64,000 nucleotides of DNA from contig NZ_QXJP01000008.1 of the NCBI RefSeq assembly GCF_004115085.1, positions 106,412 through 170,411 of the forward strand, read 5' to 3'. The notes beneath the pieces were generated by a model. It was given only the letters and a program-made list of their open reading frames with translations, did no database searches and was not told the origin of the DNA. Of the stretch, positions 37,544 through 46,330 are shown one piece after another. Position numbers and translations under genes: made by a program. Within the stretch, counting starts at the first letter, position 1, and the number at the start of each line of letters is the position of its first letter. The DNA comes from Longirhabdus pacifica. GTDB taxonomy: Bacteria > Bacillota > Bacilli > Paenibacillales > DSM-105158.

Positions 37544-37813
37544 CTATTGCTCCATTTCACCGTTACGTTTTTTATTCCATAACCATAATTCCATGATGAG
37601 TGCTAACAATATTGAAATGAAGAGTACGACGGAAAGATTGATGATCATAACGATATCTAAGATTCCCTCATACCCTTTTGAAAGTAATACCATCTTCAAA
37701 TAAAACAAAACAATACTGATAGCGAACACCATAGAAGGTATATATTTCATATACTTTTTTAAACTATTTCTACCAAACTTATAAATAAAAAAACAAACAA
37801 AGCCTGTTACCAC
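37544..37813 (-). CDS. YesK-like small membrane protein, probably 5' truncated
   Basis: The reading frame encodes 89 residues with three hydrophobic helices: VVTGFVCFFIYKF, KYIPSMVFAISIVLFYLKMVLL and DIVMIINLSVVLFISILLALI. The pattern, with the central KYIPS and KGYEG, resembles YesK-like proteins. Only a GTG with no clear ribosome binding site is available as a start, and the frame is closed by a TAG five codons earlier. This suggests loss of the original N terminus. It has its own terminator. Function is unknown. Confidence 0.5.
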   Translation of the reverse strand: MVTGFVCFFIYKFGRNSLKKYMKYIPSMVFAISIVLFYLKMVLLSKGYEGILDIVMIINLSVVLFISILLALIMELWLWNKKRNGEMEQ

Positions 37814-37966
37814 TGCAATAATATTTCTCTATTGATTTCTTAGAGATGATACATAACTGTCATTAACAGTACGTACCATCCTTTATTTGCAGATGAGATT
37901 TCTCCATCTTATACATAGCCTTAATATGTTGGTTGTAAAAATGCATTCAACGTATATACATCGTAT

Positions 37967-39157
37967 TTATTCTGCAATAAATGCGGGTAATTCATCTTTG
38001 ATAAGTGACCAGTCACTTTCCATCTCTGTATCGGTTAATAAGCATTCGTCTAATGATGCGGAAATGTCCTCTTGACTCATTTGGACTCCAATAAACACAA
38101 TTTCATTCATTCTATCGCCGTAGATAGGGTCCCATGACTCTAAGAGCTGTGGTTCTTCTTTCAACAGTTGGTTTCTTTCATCTTCTGGATAGGCCGCTAC
38201 CCACTCGCCCGCTCCTTGAAGTGTAATCGATGTTCCCGCTTGAGAGATCAAACCTGTCATATCGTTTCTTGTTGCCAGCCAGAAAAACCCTTTCGCTCGA
38301 ACAACATCTTCTGGCCAATTTTCAAGCCATTGCTTCCATCTTTGAGGATGGAACGGTCTTTTACTGCGGTGGACAAAGGACGATATACCATACTCATCCG
38401 TCTCCGGAATATGTTCCTCATTTAACTCTTTAATCCAACCAGCACCTTGACTTGCACGCTCAAAATCAAAAAGATGTGTATGCAGAACAGTATCTAAACT
38501 GACTTGTGAGTTTACTGTGTTATAGACTTTTGCTACTGGGTTTAACTTTTGAAGAACGGAATGTAATTCTTTTACATCATTCTCTTCAATTAAATCTGTT
38601 TTGTTTAGTAAAATCACATCTGCAAATTCAATTTGATCTATTAATAGATCCACGACTTCTCGTTGGTCACTAGCATCCGTTGCTTGTTTACGATCTAAGA
38701 GCGTCTCTCCCGAAGCAAAATCATGCCAGAATCGATTGCCATCGACTACCGTCACCATCGTATCCAACCTACAAAATTCTGCTAAGTTAATATTCAATTC
38801 TTCGTCCATGTACGTAAAAGTTTGTGCTACAGGTATTGGCTCTGATATCCCAGTGGATTCAATGACGATATAATCGATATCCCCTGACTTTACGAGCCTT
38901 TCCACTTCAATGATTAAGTCTTCACGTAATGTACAACAGATACAACCATTTTGCAGCTCAACCATCTTCTCTTCTGTTCTTGAAAAACTTCCTTGTTTTA
39001 TCATGGAAGCATCAATATTCACTTCACTCATATCATTAACGATAACCGCAATCTTTTTTTGCTCTTTGTTAGTCAAAATATGATTTAGCAATGTTGTTTT
39101 TCCTGATCCTAGGTATCCACTTAACACGGTAACAGGTATTCTTTTTGTCAAAATCAT
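37967..39157 (-). CDS. zagA: COG0523 zinc-linked GTPase (YciC/ZagA-like)
   Basis: A 396-residue G3E-family GTPase. It has Walker [10 protein letters not shown], the metal-binding GCICC motif followed by TLREDL, the switch [13 protein letters not shown], the NKTD guanine specificity motif, and a C-terminal CobW_C domain ([12 protein letters not shown]). YciC/ZagA relatives are induced by zinc starvation and are thought to deliver zinc to key enzymes. The ATG at 39157 has AAGGAG just upstream; the longer reading to 39229 has no supporting site. A perfect Zur box lies 110 bases upstream, so zinc-responsive repression is very likely. Confidence 0.92.
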   Translation of the reverse strand: MILTKRIPVTVLSGYLGSGKTTLLNHILTNKEQKKIAVIVNDMSEVNIDASMIKQGSFSRTEEKMVELQNGCICCTLREDLIIEVERLVKSGDIDYIVIESTGISEPIPVAQTFTYMDEELNINLAEFCRLDTMVTVVDGNRFWHDFASGETLLDRKQATDASDQREVVDLLIDQIEFADVILLNKTDLIEENDVKELHSVLQKLNPVAKVYNTVNSQVSLDTVLHTHLFDFERASQGAGWIKELNEEHIPETDEYGISSFVHRSKRPFHPQRWKQWLENWPEDVVRAKGFFWLATRNDMTGLISQAGTSITLQGAGEWVAAYPEDERNQLLKEEPQLLESWDPIYGDRMNEIVFIGVQMSQEDISASLDECLLTDTEMESDWSLIKDELPAFIAE

Positions 39158-39267
39158 TCTCTCCTTTTTGATATTAGAAATATATGTTTTGAAGACGAAT
39201 AAGTTTTTCACTGAAAACATGTGTGCCAAAACCAGTTCATACTTCGTCTAGTTGTTGGTTGATTATT

Positions 39268-39286
39268 AATCGTAATAATTACGATT
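39268..39286 (-). promoter_or_regulatory. Zur box upstream of the COG0523 GTPase
   Basis: AATCGTAAT-A-ATTACGATT is a perfect 19-bp palindrome. It contains the Bacillus Zur core TCGTAATNATTACGA without mismatch. Confidence 0.88.
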
Positions 39287-39423
39287 TAATATATTGTATT
39301 ATATGATTCACATCAAAATCAAGTACGAACTTTTGGAATGATGTTCCCGCTAGAGATGCAATGGTTAAATACGTTGCTCTATTCGCTAACAACTATCACA
39401 ACGATTTTCTTGTAATAACAATA

Positions 39424-39458
39424 CAAACACCCCTTTAGATAGGGTTATCTAAAGGGGT
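39424..39458 (-). terminator. Terminator-like hairpin after the APH-type kinase
   Basis: ACCCCTTTAGATA pairs perfectly with TATCTAAAGGGGT around a GGGT loop. The minus side continues GTTTGTATT, a weak T tract. The same stem sequence recurs at 42000 and 52323. Confidence 0.7.
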
Positions 39459-39478
39459 AACCAGGGGACATATACTGA

Positions 39479-40474
39479 TTAACGATCAAACAAACGATGA
39501 TCTAAATATGGAATGTCATTTTCAATACTCATTTTTGCCTGTTTTATAAATTCATTTCCCCAATCATTCATATAGTCTGGATACAGACTCCTATAAATTA
39601 CAGAAAATAAGAGCATCTCTCTTAACTTTAAAAACAAGGGAATTTGTTTAATCCAATTATTATCCAAATGATTTTCTTGACTGTAACCTTCCATGAAATT
39701 TTCAAAGAAATGCTTGGCTACTAGCGTTCGTTTTTCTTCCCCCCAACTTTTTAATGGAGTAGCATAAAAAAGAGGGATGGCAATATCACTAACAAACCAG
39801 CTATATTCACATTCATCAAAATCAATAATAGATATTATCTCATCCTCTACCAGATAATTTCCATCGCTAATGTCGCCATGTATTAATCCATAATTGTTGG
39901 TGCTTTTAGGAATTTTTTGAATGTTGTTTAATAATAGCTCGAATTTTTCATGTACTACATGATAGGATAAAGGTACATATTTTTTCACTTTAACCAGATA
40001 GTTATTTTCGTCCCAACTATATCGCTTTACACTCAAAGAGGAAGGTTTATAGTTTCGAGACAATGAATGAATCTTGCCAGTAATCCTACCTAAGTTTTTG
40101 TATAAAAGACTATTGTCTTCATACAATGGCGGTTGCTTTCCTGGTACTTTCTTAAATAAAGCAACAACAAAATAGGAGTCATTACCTTGAATAACTTCTA
40201 CTAATCTATTGTTCAAAGACAGAACTGGTTTCGCTGCAGGTATACCATTGTCTGTAAGATATGAAACCCACTCTAATTCGCCAGAAATCATTTCTTTTGA
40301 CCGATGAGAACTATGAGATATTCGTAATATAACACTATCTCCATCCCTTGTAGATTCATATACAAAGTTTTGAAAGCCATGAAGGTTTATTAATGAACTA
40401 TAATTTAATCCAAATCGTCTTGAAGCCTCTCTAATTATCGATTCAGTAAATAAAGGATATATTTCTTTTTCCAT
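39479..40474 (-). CDS. APH/choline-kinase-like phosphotransferase
   Basis: A 331-residue protein of the aminoglycoside-phosphotransferase superfamily. The N lobe has ILRISHS and the ELEWVSYL helix. The catalytic Brenner motif is YGLIHGDISDGNYLV, and the metal-binding segment is IIDFDECEYSWFVSDIA. Relatives phosphorylate aminoglycosides, homoserine, methylthioribose or choline, and this group is often uncharacterised. The substrate cannot be told. It has its own terminator and no obvious operon partner. Confidence 0.82.
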   Translation of the reverse strand: MEKEIYPLFTESIIREASRRFGLNYSSLINLHGFQNFVYESTRDGDSVILRISHSSHRSKEMISGELEWVSYLTDNGIPAAKPVLSLNNRLVEVIQGNDSYFVVALFKKVPGKQPPLYEDNSLLYKNLGRITGKIHSLSRNYKPSSLSVKRYSWDENNYLVKVKKYVPLSYHVVHEKFELLLNNIQKIPKSTNNYGLIHGDISDGNYLVEDEIISIIDFDECEYSWFVSDIAIPLFYATPLKSWGEEKRTLVAKHFFENFMEGYSQENHLDNNWIKQIPLFLKLREMLLFSVIYRSLYPDYMNDWGNEFIKQAKMSIENDIPYLDHRLFDR

Positions 40475-40593
40475 AAATATCTGCTACTAGAAACATGGTC
40501 ATTACTAATGTGCCTTATGTTTCATTTTAGCAATAAAACCATGTTTCGTTCACTCCCTCCTAACATAACATGGATAAACGTTGTAGTTTATTT

Positions 40594-40775
40594 TAGAGAC
40601 ACTATAATTACAGCAATAGAGATGTGAATTTCCCCGAAATAAAGCAAAAAGCAGATACACAAAAGGTATCTGCTTGGTTATGGGAATAGATTGTCCGCAC
40701 CATGTGTCCCTTGAATGATTTAAGATAGACAAATAAACGAATCCTTTTAAACAAAAAGGACCGCCAGTGTCTCTA
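40594..40775. mobile_element. Possible 182-bp miniature inverted-repeat element
   Basis: TAGAGACACT (40594-40603) and AGTGTCTCTA (40766-40775) are perfect inverted repeats. The TA at each outer end could be a TA target duplication of the IS630/mariner kind. Inside lie two hairpins but no protein. Such short repeats can arise by chance, so this is only a candidate. Confidence 0.3.
40645..40675 (-). terminator. Orphan terminator
   Basis: AAGCAGATAC and GTATCTGCTT form a perfect 10-bp stem with a T-rich tail on the minus strand. No gene is recognised upstream of it except the distant lipoprotein at 40968. Confidence 0.7.
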
Positions 40776-40967
40776 TCCAATTAGTTCATCATTTCAAGGT
40801 TATTCCACATGTTTAAACTAATTCCCCTTTCTTACATCTCTATACATCATGCTACCATATATTTCTGATATAAGAAACATGAATTTGTTAGAACAACCTC
40901 TGTACTGTAACACATCCAACAAATTGACATGCAATGATTTATTAACTTGTGACTCCGTCTTTCCCAT

Positions 40968-41789
40968 TCAATTTAAGGTTATATTATCATGCATATGACT
41001 TTCTATCTCTTCATAATGTATTTCAATCTCTAAGTGACTTCCAGCACCATAGGGAACACTGAAACTAATCCCTAATACGTCTTCTGTAAAATAGCTAAAT
41101 GCATACGTATACCTATCATTTTCCCCCATCGTGTCTGCATACGTTAGTCTTTCCATAAGTTCATCGTTGGTATATAGACTCAATACTGTTTCTTGATCCT
41201 CATTTAAAACTGTAAACTCTCCATTTAAAATTTTCTGTACAAATTTTTCATCTAAGGTAATCATATCTTCCAAGCGTAGTTTGGTTGCTTTTTCCACATT
41301 AACATTGGTTGTATAATATAGTTTATTTGGATGAGCCGCTCCTTTTACGTACCCTACTCCGGAATAAGCGATACTAATAATATCAGTATCGTTGAACTTA
41401 ATTTCATAATTTATTTTTAACGTTAGATTTTCAACAGAAGCATCATAAGTACTTAATACTTTTAAAGATTCATTTTTTATTATTGCATTTATTGCTTTCT
41501 GTTTCGTAATATCTTCAACATTGCTCAATTGAGGATAGTTAATGATAATGTTATTACTGTTCTCACTACTGATATAACTTTGCTCAATAAATGTATAGTC
41601 ACTTTTACTTGCAGACACATCTTCAAAATTATTATTTTCTTCTTTAGTATGCGTATTAGAATCTTCTACCTCAATGGATATGTTATTTTGTGAGGTTATT
41701 ATGTTCTCTTCAGAACTATTTATATCACAGGCGGTTAATAGTATTAGTAATGAGATAATCATGCCTAGAATAAGCTTATTCTTGTTCAA
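40968..41789 (-). CDS. Lipoprotein with DUF4163/DUF3298-like (RsiV/PdaC-type) domain
   Basis: A 273-residue lipoprotein if started at the TTG at 41789, where GAAGG lies 8 bases upstream. The signal then reads LNKNKLILGMIISLLILLTAC. An upstream ATG at 41873 gives a poor, doubly hydrophobic N terminus. The mature chain has an acidic, Asn-rich linker. It then has INYPQL, GAAHPNKLYYTTNVN and a C-terminal FTEDVLGISFSVPYGAGSHLEIEI, the pattern of the DUF4163-DUF3298 pair found in RsiV and PdaC. It has no catalytic domain. Role unknown, probably cell-wall associated. Confidence 0.65.
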   Translation of the reverse strand: MNKNKLILGMIISLLILLTACDINSSEENIITSQNNISIEVEDSNTHTKEENNNFEDVSASKSDYTFIEQSYISSENSNNIIINYPQLSNVEDITKQKAINAIIKNESLKVLSTYDASVENLTLKINYEIKFNDTDIISIAYSGVGYVKGAAHPNKLYYTTNVNVEKATKLRLEDMITLDEKFVQKILNGEFTVLNEDQETVLSLYTNDELMERLTYADTMGENDRYTYAFSYFTEDVLGISFSVPYGAGSHLEIEIHYEEIESHMHDNITLN

Positions 41790-41925
41790 TACATCAACCT
41801 TCTTTCTACATGTTTTTTTAAGCACAGGAATTCCAATCATTATTATTACATTTACTGCGAACATAGTAAACAAAATAAAAAGGTATGAAACAATTCAGTT
41901 TATAATTTTTGTAAAACTAAATATT

Positions 41926-41951
41926 AAAAAATTACCCCTAGGATTAGGGGT
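41926..41951 (-). terminator. Terminator upstream of the DUF3298-like lipoprotein gene
   Basis: ACCCCTA-GGAT-TAGGGGT with T6 on the minus strand. It lies between the GH144-like gene and the lipoprotein gene and separates their transcripts, or acts as a leader attenuator. Confidence 0.75.
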
Positions 41952-41999
41952 ACTATAATACTCACCATTTATCTACGTGCCATGCGTGGAACACAATTA

Positions 42000-42034
42000 A
42001 ATACCCCTTTAGATATTGATATCAAAAGGGGTAC
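42000..42034 (-). terminator. Terminator after the GH144-like gene
   Basis: TACCCCTTT-GATAT pairs with ATATC-AAAGGGGTA (one A-A mismatch) and is followed by TTTAATTG on the minus strand. Confidence 0.7.
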
Positions 42035-42083
42035 AACGCATGTATTTTTCTAAAGATGTTATTTAATTTTCAGCTTGCTTTTA

Positions 42084-43436
42084 CTATTGAATGGAGAATA
42101 CTTCTCTTTCTAGTAATTCCTCTGGCTTTTTCCCAATTGGGTCACTATGGAAATAATCACGTATCACTCCATCTTCCAAGTAGTTAGCAATGGATACTAT
42201 GATCATTCCTTGGTCCAGTGCAAGGTAAGCTTTTGCAATCTCTCCTGTTTCCATATTTACAGAGTCATAGAAGCCATATTTACCATACATTTTTAATTTT
42301 TTTAATGCTTTCATGTTTTTTTGTACAGCTTCAGGCGCATAGTCTAAAGCAAGGAATGTAGCATGTGGAGTTACAGTCGCATGATCTTCATAACCTGATG
42401 TGCCAAGTGTTGGTACCCCGAACTCGCTATACCCTGTTGGAGTTGCAGCTGGAGAGAAGCCCCATGCAGGATATCCTTTTTCTTCTGCATACGCTATTTG
42501 AAGTTCTACGTGACGTTGGTTGTTTAACCCTAATGCTTCCGTCCCAAGTTCTTGTTCTTTTAAAACAATGCCAGGCATAAGGCCTTCAAACATGCTTCCT
42601 CCCCAGCTTGGAACAAACTTCAGGCCGTTGTATTCATAACTTCCTTCGAACACGGTTACTCCATCATATTCTACATTTTCTCCTTCCGGAATTTGAGACT
42701 GCCAATCCCACTCTTTCGGAAGTGTGCGGTACATTTTCCACCAGTGATCTTGTGGTACATCCCCTTTACCAATGGAAATATAACTAGTAATGCGTGGCTC
42801 TGTGTAGAACATGCCGTAATGATGTTCTGTTAATTCTCCTGTTGCCACATCAAAACCACCACGAAATTGACCAACTTCCGGATCATATAACGGTGTATAG
42901 TTCATCGCATCGACTAATCTACTCGTTTGTTCGTTCAACTCTTCATATGCTTGTCCAACAACGATTAATCCTGCTGTAAGCCAACCATTATCGACTTGAG
43001 ATATAAATTGCCCCCAATCTGTCTTAACGGAACCATCTTCTGTGTTATACCAGTTATAATATAGACCATTCCACGTTTCCAACTCTTCTAGAGTGTCTAA
43101 CGTTACCTTAATACGTTTTACTGCCTTCTTTTCCGTAATGATCCCCATCTCTTGAGCTGAAACAGTACTCATCAAATACATTGCAATATTGGTAGGTGAA
43201 GTATGTGTTGCCTCTTCTTTCCCTTCTTCAGTAAAACGTACTATATCATAAGTCAAGCCTGTATTAGGATCTGTATGATGCCTAAAATATTTGTATGTTT
43301 TCTTTGCAACCGCTTTCAACTTTGTTTCAAAAACATGATTTTTTTCCATATCTCCTGCTGAAGCTATGGGTGTTACAAATAAGTTCGCTAAAAGACTAAA
43401 CATCAAAAATACGCTTACTATTCTTACTTTATTCAT
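42084..43436 (-). CDS. Secreted glycoamylase-fold (PF10091) hydrolase, candidate GH144 endo-beta-1,2-glucanase
   Basis: A 450-residue secreted protein (signal peptide ending PIASAG). It has the PF10091/COG5368 helical barrel pattern: TYKYFRHHTDPNTGLTYDIV, TSPTNIAMYLMSTVSAQEMG, NGLYYNWYNTEDG, VDNGWLTAGLIV, FVPSWGGSMFEGLMPGIVL, YPAWGFSPAATP and HATFLALDYAPE. GH144 endo-beta-1,2-glucanases belong to this fold. It stands 8 kb from the GH94/GH3 locus but carries a perfect version of the same operator at its promoter. This points to extracellular cleavage of beta-1,2-glucan to feed the importer. Other polysaccharides remain possible. Confidence 0.82.
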   Translation of the reverse strand: MNKVRIVSVFLMFSLLANLFVTPIASAGDMEKNHVFETKLKAVAKKTYKYFRHHTDPNTGLTYDIVRFTEEGKEEATHTSPTNIAMYLMSTVSAQEMGIITEKKAVKRIKVTLDTLEELETWNGLYYNWYNTEDGSVKTDWGQFISQVDNGWLTAGLIVVGQAYEELNEQTSRLVDAMNYTPLYDPEVGQFRGGFDVATGELTEHHYGMFYTEPRITSYISIGKGDVPQDHWWKMYRTLPKEWDWQSQIPEGENVEYDGVTVFEGSYEYNGLKFVPSWGGSMFEGLMPGIVLKEQELGTEALGLNNQRHVELQIAYAEEKGYPAWGFSPAATPTGYSEFGVPTLGTSGYEDHATVTPHATFLALDYAPEAVQKNMKALKKLKMYGKYGFYDSVNMETGEIAKAYLALDQGMIIVSIANYLEDGVIRDYFHSDPIGKKPEELLEREVFSIQ

Positions 43437-43470
43437 AGTTTGCTCCTTTCCCCTTTTAAGTGTGAAGTAA

Positions 43471-43488
43471 AATCGAAACGTTTCGATT
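43471..43488 (-). promoter_or_regulatory. LacI-type operator O3 (GH144-like gene)
   Basis: AATCGAAACGTTTCGATT is a perfect 18-bp palindrome containing the same core as O1 and O2. It begins 3 bases downstream of the -10 element and covers the transcription start, an ideal repressor position. Confidence 0.85.
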
Positions 43489-43490
43489 AT

Positions 43491-43499
43491 ATTATACCA
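43491..43499 (-). promoter_or_regulatory. Extended -10 promoter of the GH144-like gene
   Basis: The minus strand reads TGGTATAAT, a perfect extended -10. A weak TTACCG lies 18 bases further upstream. Confidence 0.7.
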
Positions 43500-43685
43500 T
43501 GAACCACAGTGTATCGGTAAGTGTTTTTAATTACTATTAACAAAAAAAGTTCACTGTTATCAGCATTAGACCACTTTTTATTGGAACAGCTAGGTTCATT
43601 ATTCCATTTGAAAGGTTTTTATTTCATACCTTAAAAAATTCTTGTTATGACGTGATAGTCCTAGCGCGAATAGGATGTATTAACT
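43500..43685. other. Intergenic region, nothing recognised
   Basis: Apart from the promoter described separately and the cnt terminator that follows, I see no gene or structured RNA. Confidence 0.4.
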
Positions 43686-43717
43686 AAAAAAGACGGATAG
43701 TGATATATTACCCGTCT
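43686..43717 (-). terminator. Terminator of the opine-metallophore operon
   Basis: AGACGG/CCGTCT with a partly paired interior is followed by T6 on the minus strand, 155 bases beyond the last operon gene. Confidence 0.75.
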
Positions 43718-43810
43718 CCAGTATGCTTAGCCTGATTTGTTTACAACTACCTCTGTAACACCCATTTGTAGATGTTATAGTTCTAATGAAAGAAAAAGGT
43801 AATATTTCTG

Positions 43811-43857
43811 CATGAAAAAGAATTTCACTTTACACAAAATGATTGATGGTACCTGGT
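43811..43857. repeat. Copy 2 of a degenerate ~47-bp dispersed repeat
   Basis: Begins GCATGAAAAAGAATTTCAC and resembles 22059-22106, with similar TTTACAC, ATTGA and TACCT blocks in the same order. No coding role is clear. Confidence 0.4.
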
Positions 43858-43872
43858 ATTATCGTCGTTTCG

Positions 43873-45492
43873 TTAAGATTCAAAAATATGAAGTAATTGT
43901 TTTGTATATTCATTTCTTTCCTCTTTAAACATATTGTCTTTATTACATTCATCAACAATCATTCCATCTTTCATTACTAGAGTTCGGTCACTCATAAAGT
44001 TAACAGCTGCTAAATCATGCGAAATGAACAAATAAGAGAAAGAGAATTTTTCCTGTAGATCTTTTAACAAATTTAACAATTGTGCTTGCACAGAAACGTC
44101 TAAGCTTGATGTAGGTTCATCTAAAATAATGAGTGATGGTTCAACACTTATGGCTTTTGCTATAACCACCCTCTGCTTTTGACCCCCGCTGAGTTCATGG
44201 GGATAAAGGTTCATATACCTAGATGGTATATGTACGATATCAAGCAGTTTAGCTGCAACCTGCTTGCGGTCATAACACTCCAAGTTTAAGAATTCAATCT
44301 GCTTTTTATTTTGGACATCTAATGGTTCCATAAGAGAGTCAATGATTCTTAATTTAGGATTTAGTGATTGCGCGGGATTCTGAAATACAGCTTGGACTTC
44401 TTTCCGTTTGCTGTACAGTGCTTTCTTCTTCATATTGTGCATAGGAAATCCATTTAATGACATTTCCCCCGTATTCATTCTTTCCAATAGTAATAAACAT
44501 TTGGCTAATGTACTTTTTCCACTTCCACTTTCACCTACCAACCCTACACATTCTCCTCTATTAATGGTCAGAGAGACATCCTTAACAGCAGCATGATGTT
44601 TAAAACGTTTAGAAATTCCATTTGCTTGTAATATGATAGTTTGTTCGTTATTTTGCTTCAAGGAGACACGGTTTTCTTTCCAAACTTTTTTGTTCTCCAA
44701 CGCTAACAATCTGGATGGAGGATTTTTCAAAGGAGGGATAGATGCAAATAGCTTTTTGGTATATTCATGTTGTGGTTGATTAAACACATCCATTGTCTTT
44801 CCTGTTTCTACAATACGACCTTGCTTCATAATGGCTATCGTATCCGCGTGTTTTTTTACTTGTCTTAAATCATGGGAGATAAACAATACGGCACAGTTCA
44901 TCTGGTCTTTTAGATCCTTAATAAGATCCAAAATACTCGCAGTAGTAACACTATCTAGGGCAGTAGTTGATTCATCCGCAATTAATAGTTTTGGTTTTAA
45001 TAAAATGGCCAGTGCAATCGCTGCTCTTTGTAGCTGCCCTCCACTCAATTGAAAAGGATAGCTGTCATATACTCTTTTCTCTGGAAGGCTGACTTTTTTT
45101 ATCGCTTGTAACGAACATTGTATCCTCTCTTTTTTCGAGAGTTTAGTATGCGTTTTTAATGTTTCATCGAATTGTTTTCCAATAGTTAAAAAAGGAGCAA
45201 ACGCTCCTTGGTAATCTTGAAAAATATATGAGATTTGGTTCCCTCTTATTGGTTGTAATTGCTTTTCACTCTTATGTAACATATTACTTCCTTCAAAGAA
45301 AATGCTACCACTTTGAACCTTTAGCGGTTTGGGCAATATGCCTCCAATTGCAGAAGATGTGACACTTTTCCCACTTCCACTCTCCCCAATCAATGCTAAC
45401 CATTCACCTGAAGATACTGAAAAGCTTACATCTTGGATAATGATTTGGTCTTCATTCGAAATTTTAATATTCTCAACAGTTAATATGCTCAT
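43873..45492 (-). CDS. Fused double ATPase of a nickel/peptide-type ABC importer (CntD-CntF fusion)
   Basis: A 539-residue protein with two complete Opp/Dpp-type ATPase domains. Domain 1: Walker A GESGSGKSVTSSA, signature LSGGQLQRAAIA, Walker B LLIADESTTALD. Domain 2: Walker A GESGSGKSTLAKC, signature LSGGQKQRVVIA, Walker B LIILDEPTSSLD. Staphylococcal CntD and CntF are separate chains; here they are fused. The ATG at 45492 shares its A with the TGA of the preceding permease and has GGAGG 6 bases upstream. It energises import of the metal-opine complex and is the last gene of the operon. Confidence 0.9.
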   Translation of the reverse strand: MSILTVENIKISNEDQIIIQDVSFSVSSGEWLALIGESGSGKSVTSSAIGGILPKPLKVQSGSIFFEGSNMLHKSEKQLQPIRGNQISYIFQDYQGAFAPFLTIGKQFDETLKTHTKLSKKERIQCSLQAIKKVSLPEKRVYDSYPFQLSGGQLQRAAIALAILLKPKLLIADESTTALDSVTTASILDLIKDLKDQMNCAVLFISHDLRQVKKHADTIAIMKQGRIVETGKTMDVFNQPQHEYTKKLFASIPPLKNPPSRLLALENKKVWKENRVSLKQNNEQTIILQANGISKRFKHHAAVKDVSLTINRGECVGLVGESGSGKSTLAKCLLLLERMNTGEMSLNGFPMHNMKKKALYSKRKEVQAVFQNPAQSLNPKLRIIDSLMEPLDVQNKKQIEFLNLECYDRKQVAAKLLDIVHIPSRYMNLYPHELSGGQKQRVVIAKAISVEPSLIILDEPTSSLDVSVQAQLLNLLKDLQEKFSFSYLFISHDLAAVNFMSDRTLVMKDGMIVDECNKDNMFKEERNEYTKQLLHIFES

Positions 45493-46328
45493 CAATAACC
45501 TCCTTGCTTGTTCTTCACATCATAGTAATCCCTTAGTTTATCTCCAAATAAATTAAAGAATAGAACCACAATGACAATAGCGATTCCTGGAATAAACATC
45601 AATTGAGGCTCATTGTAAAAAAATTGTTTTCCTTCATTAAGCATAGAACCCCATTCTGGATTTGGTGGTTGATTTCCAAGCCCTATATAAGATAGTGAAG
45701 CAATGAGAAGGATCGTTTTCCCTATGTCCAAAGTTGCTAGTACTAGTACATTTCCCATGACATGAGGGATGATATGTTTTGTTAAGATTTGAAAAGGGTT
45801 TAAGCCATTCACTTTGGCCATTGCAATGTAGTCTGCATACTTTTCAGATAATACGGTTCCTCTGACAAGCCGCGTATACTTCACCCATTTTACTATAATT
45901 ACAGAAATAACTAGGTTACTCAACCCCGGACCAAGCAAGCCAGTCAATACAATGGCAACAATGTAATCCGGAAAAGCCAGTATGGCATCTACTATCCTCA
46001 TTAACACTCTATCAACCCATCCACCTACATAGCCTGAGATAAGCCCAAATGGTAAACCTATAGCAATAGATAAAAATAAAATAAGGAAAGTCGATCCCAC
46101 CGTAACTTGTGCGCCAACTAATAGTCTTGATAAAATATCGCGGCCTAAATGATCTGTCCCTAACCAATGTTCTGAACTTATTGGTAATAATCGGCTACCC
46201 ATTTCCACTTTTAAAGGATCATACGGGGCAACAATTGGAGCAATAAATAAGAAAAGGCTTATGCTTAGTAATACAATGACCAAGATCATGATCGGCATTC
46301 TAGCAACTATCGTTTTCATTTTTCCCAA
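45492..46328 (-). CDS. cntC: ABC importer permease, CntC/DppC-like
   Basis: A 278-residue permease with the OppC-type N terminus (APYDPLKVEMGSRLLPISSEHWLGTDHLGRDILSRLLVGA). It has the EAA-like loop YIAMAKVNGLNPFQILTKHIIPHV and the C-terminal GLGNQPPNPEWGSMLNEGKQF. Members of this family carry dipeptides, nickel or metallophore complexes. Its position in an operon with cntL and cntM indicates the metal-opine complex. It starts 2 bases from the cntB-like stop. Confidence 0.88.
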   Translation of the reverse strand: MGKMKTIVARMPIMILVIVLLSISLFLFIAPIVAPYDPLKVEMGSRLLPISSEHWLGTDHLGRDILSRLLVGAQVTVGSTFLILFLSIAIGLPFGLISGYVGGWVDRVLMRIVDAILAFPDYIVAIVLTGLLGPGLSNLVISVIIVKWVKYTRLVRGTVLSEKYADYIAMAKVNGLNPFQILTKHIIPHVMGNVLVLATLDIGKTILLIASLSYIGLGNQPPNPEWGSMLNEGKQFFYNEPQLMFIPGIAIVIVVLFFNLFGDKLRDYYDVKNKQGGY

Positions 46329-46330
46329 CG

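Larger units (their letters stand above)
40475..40967. other. Intergenic region with a terminator and a possible miniature element
   Basis: No gene is convincing. The region holds a strong hairpin at 40645-40675 and an inverted repeat pair (40594-40603 and 40766-40775), described separately. The open frames here cross the terminator and lack ribosome binding sites. Confidence 0.5.

Noticed and set aside
40550..40780. 76-residue minus-strand open frame
   Set aside because: It runs through the strong hairpin at 40645-40675 and lies inside the possible miniature element. No start signal.
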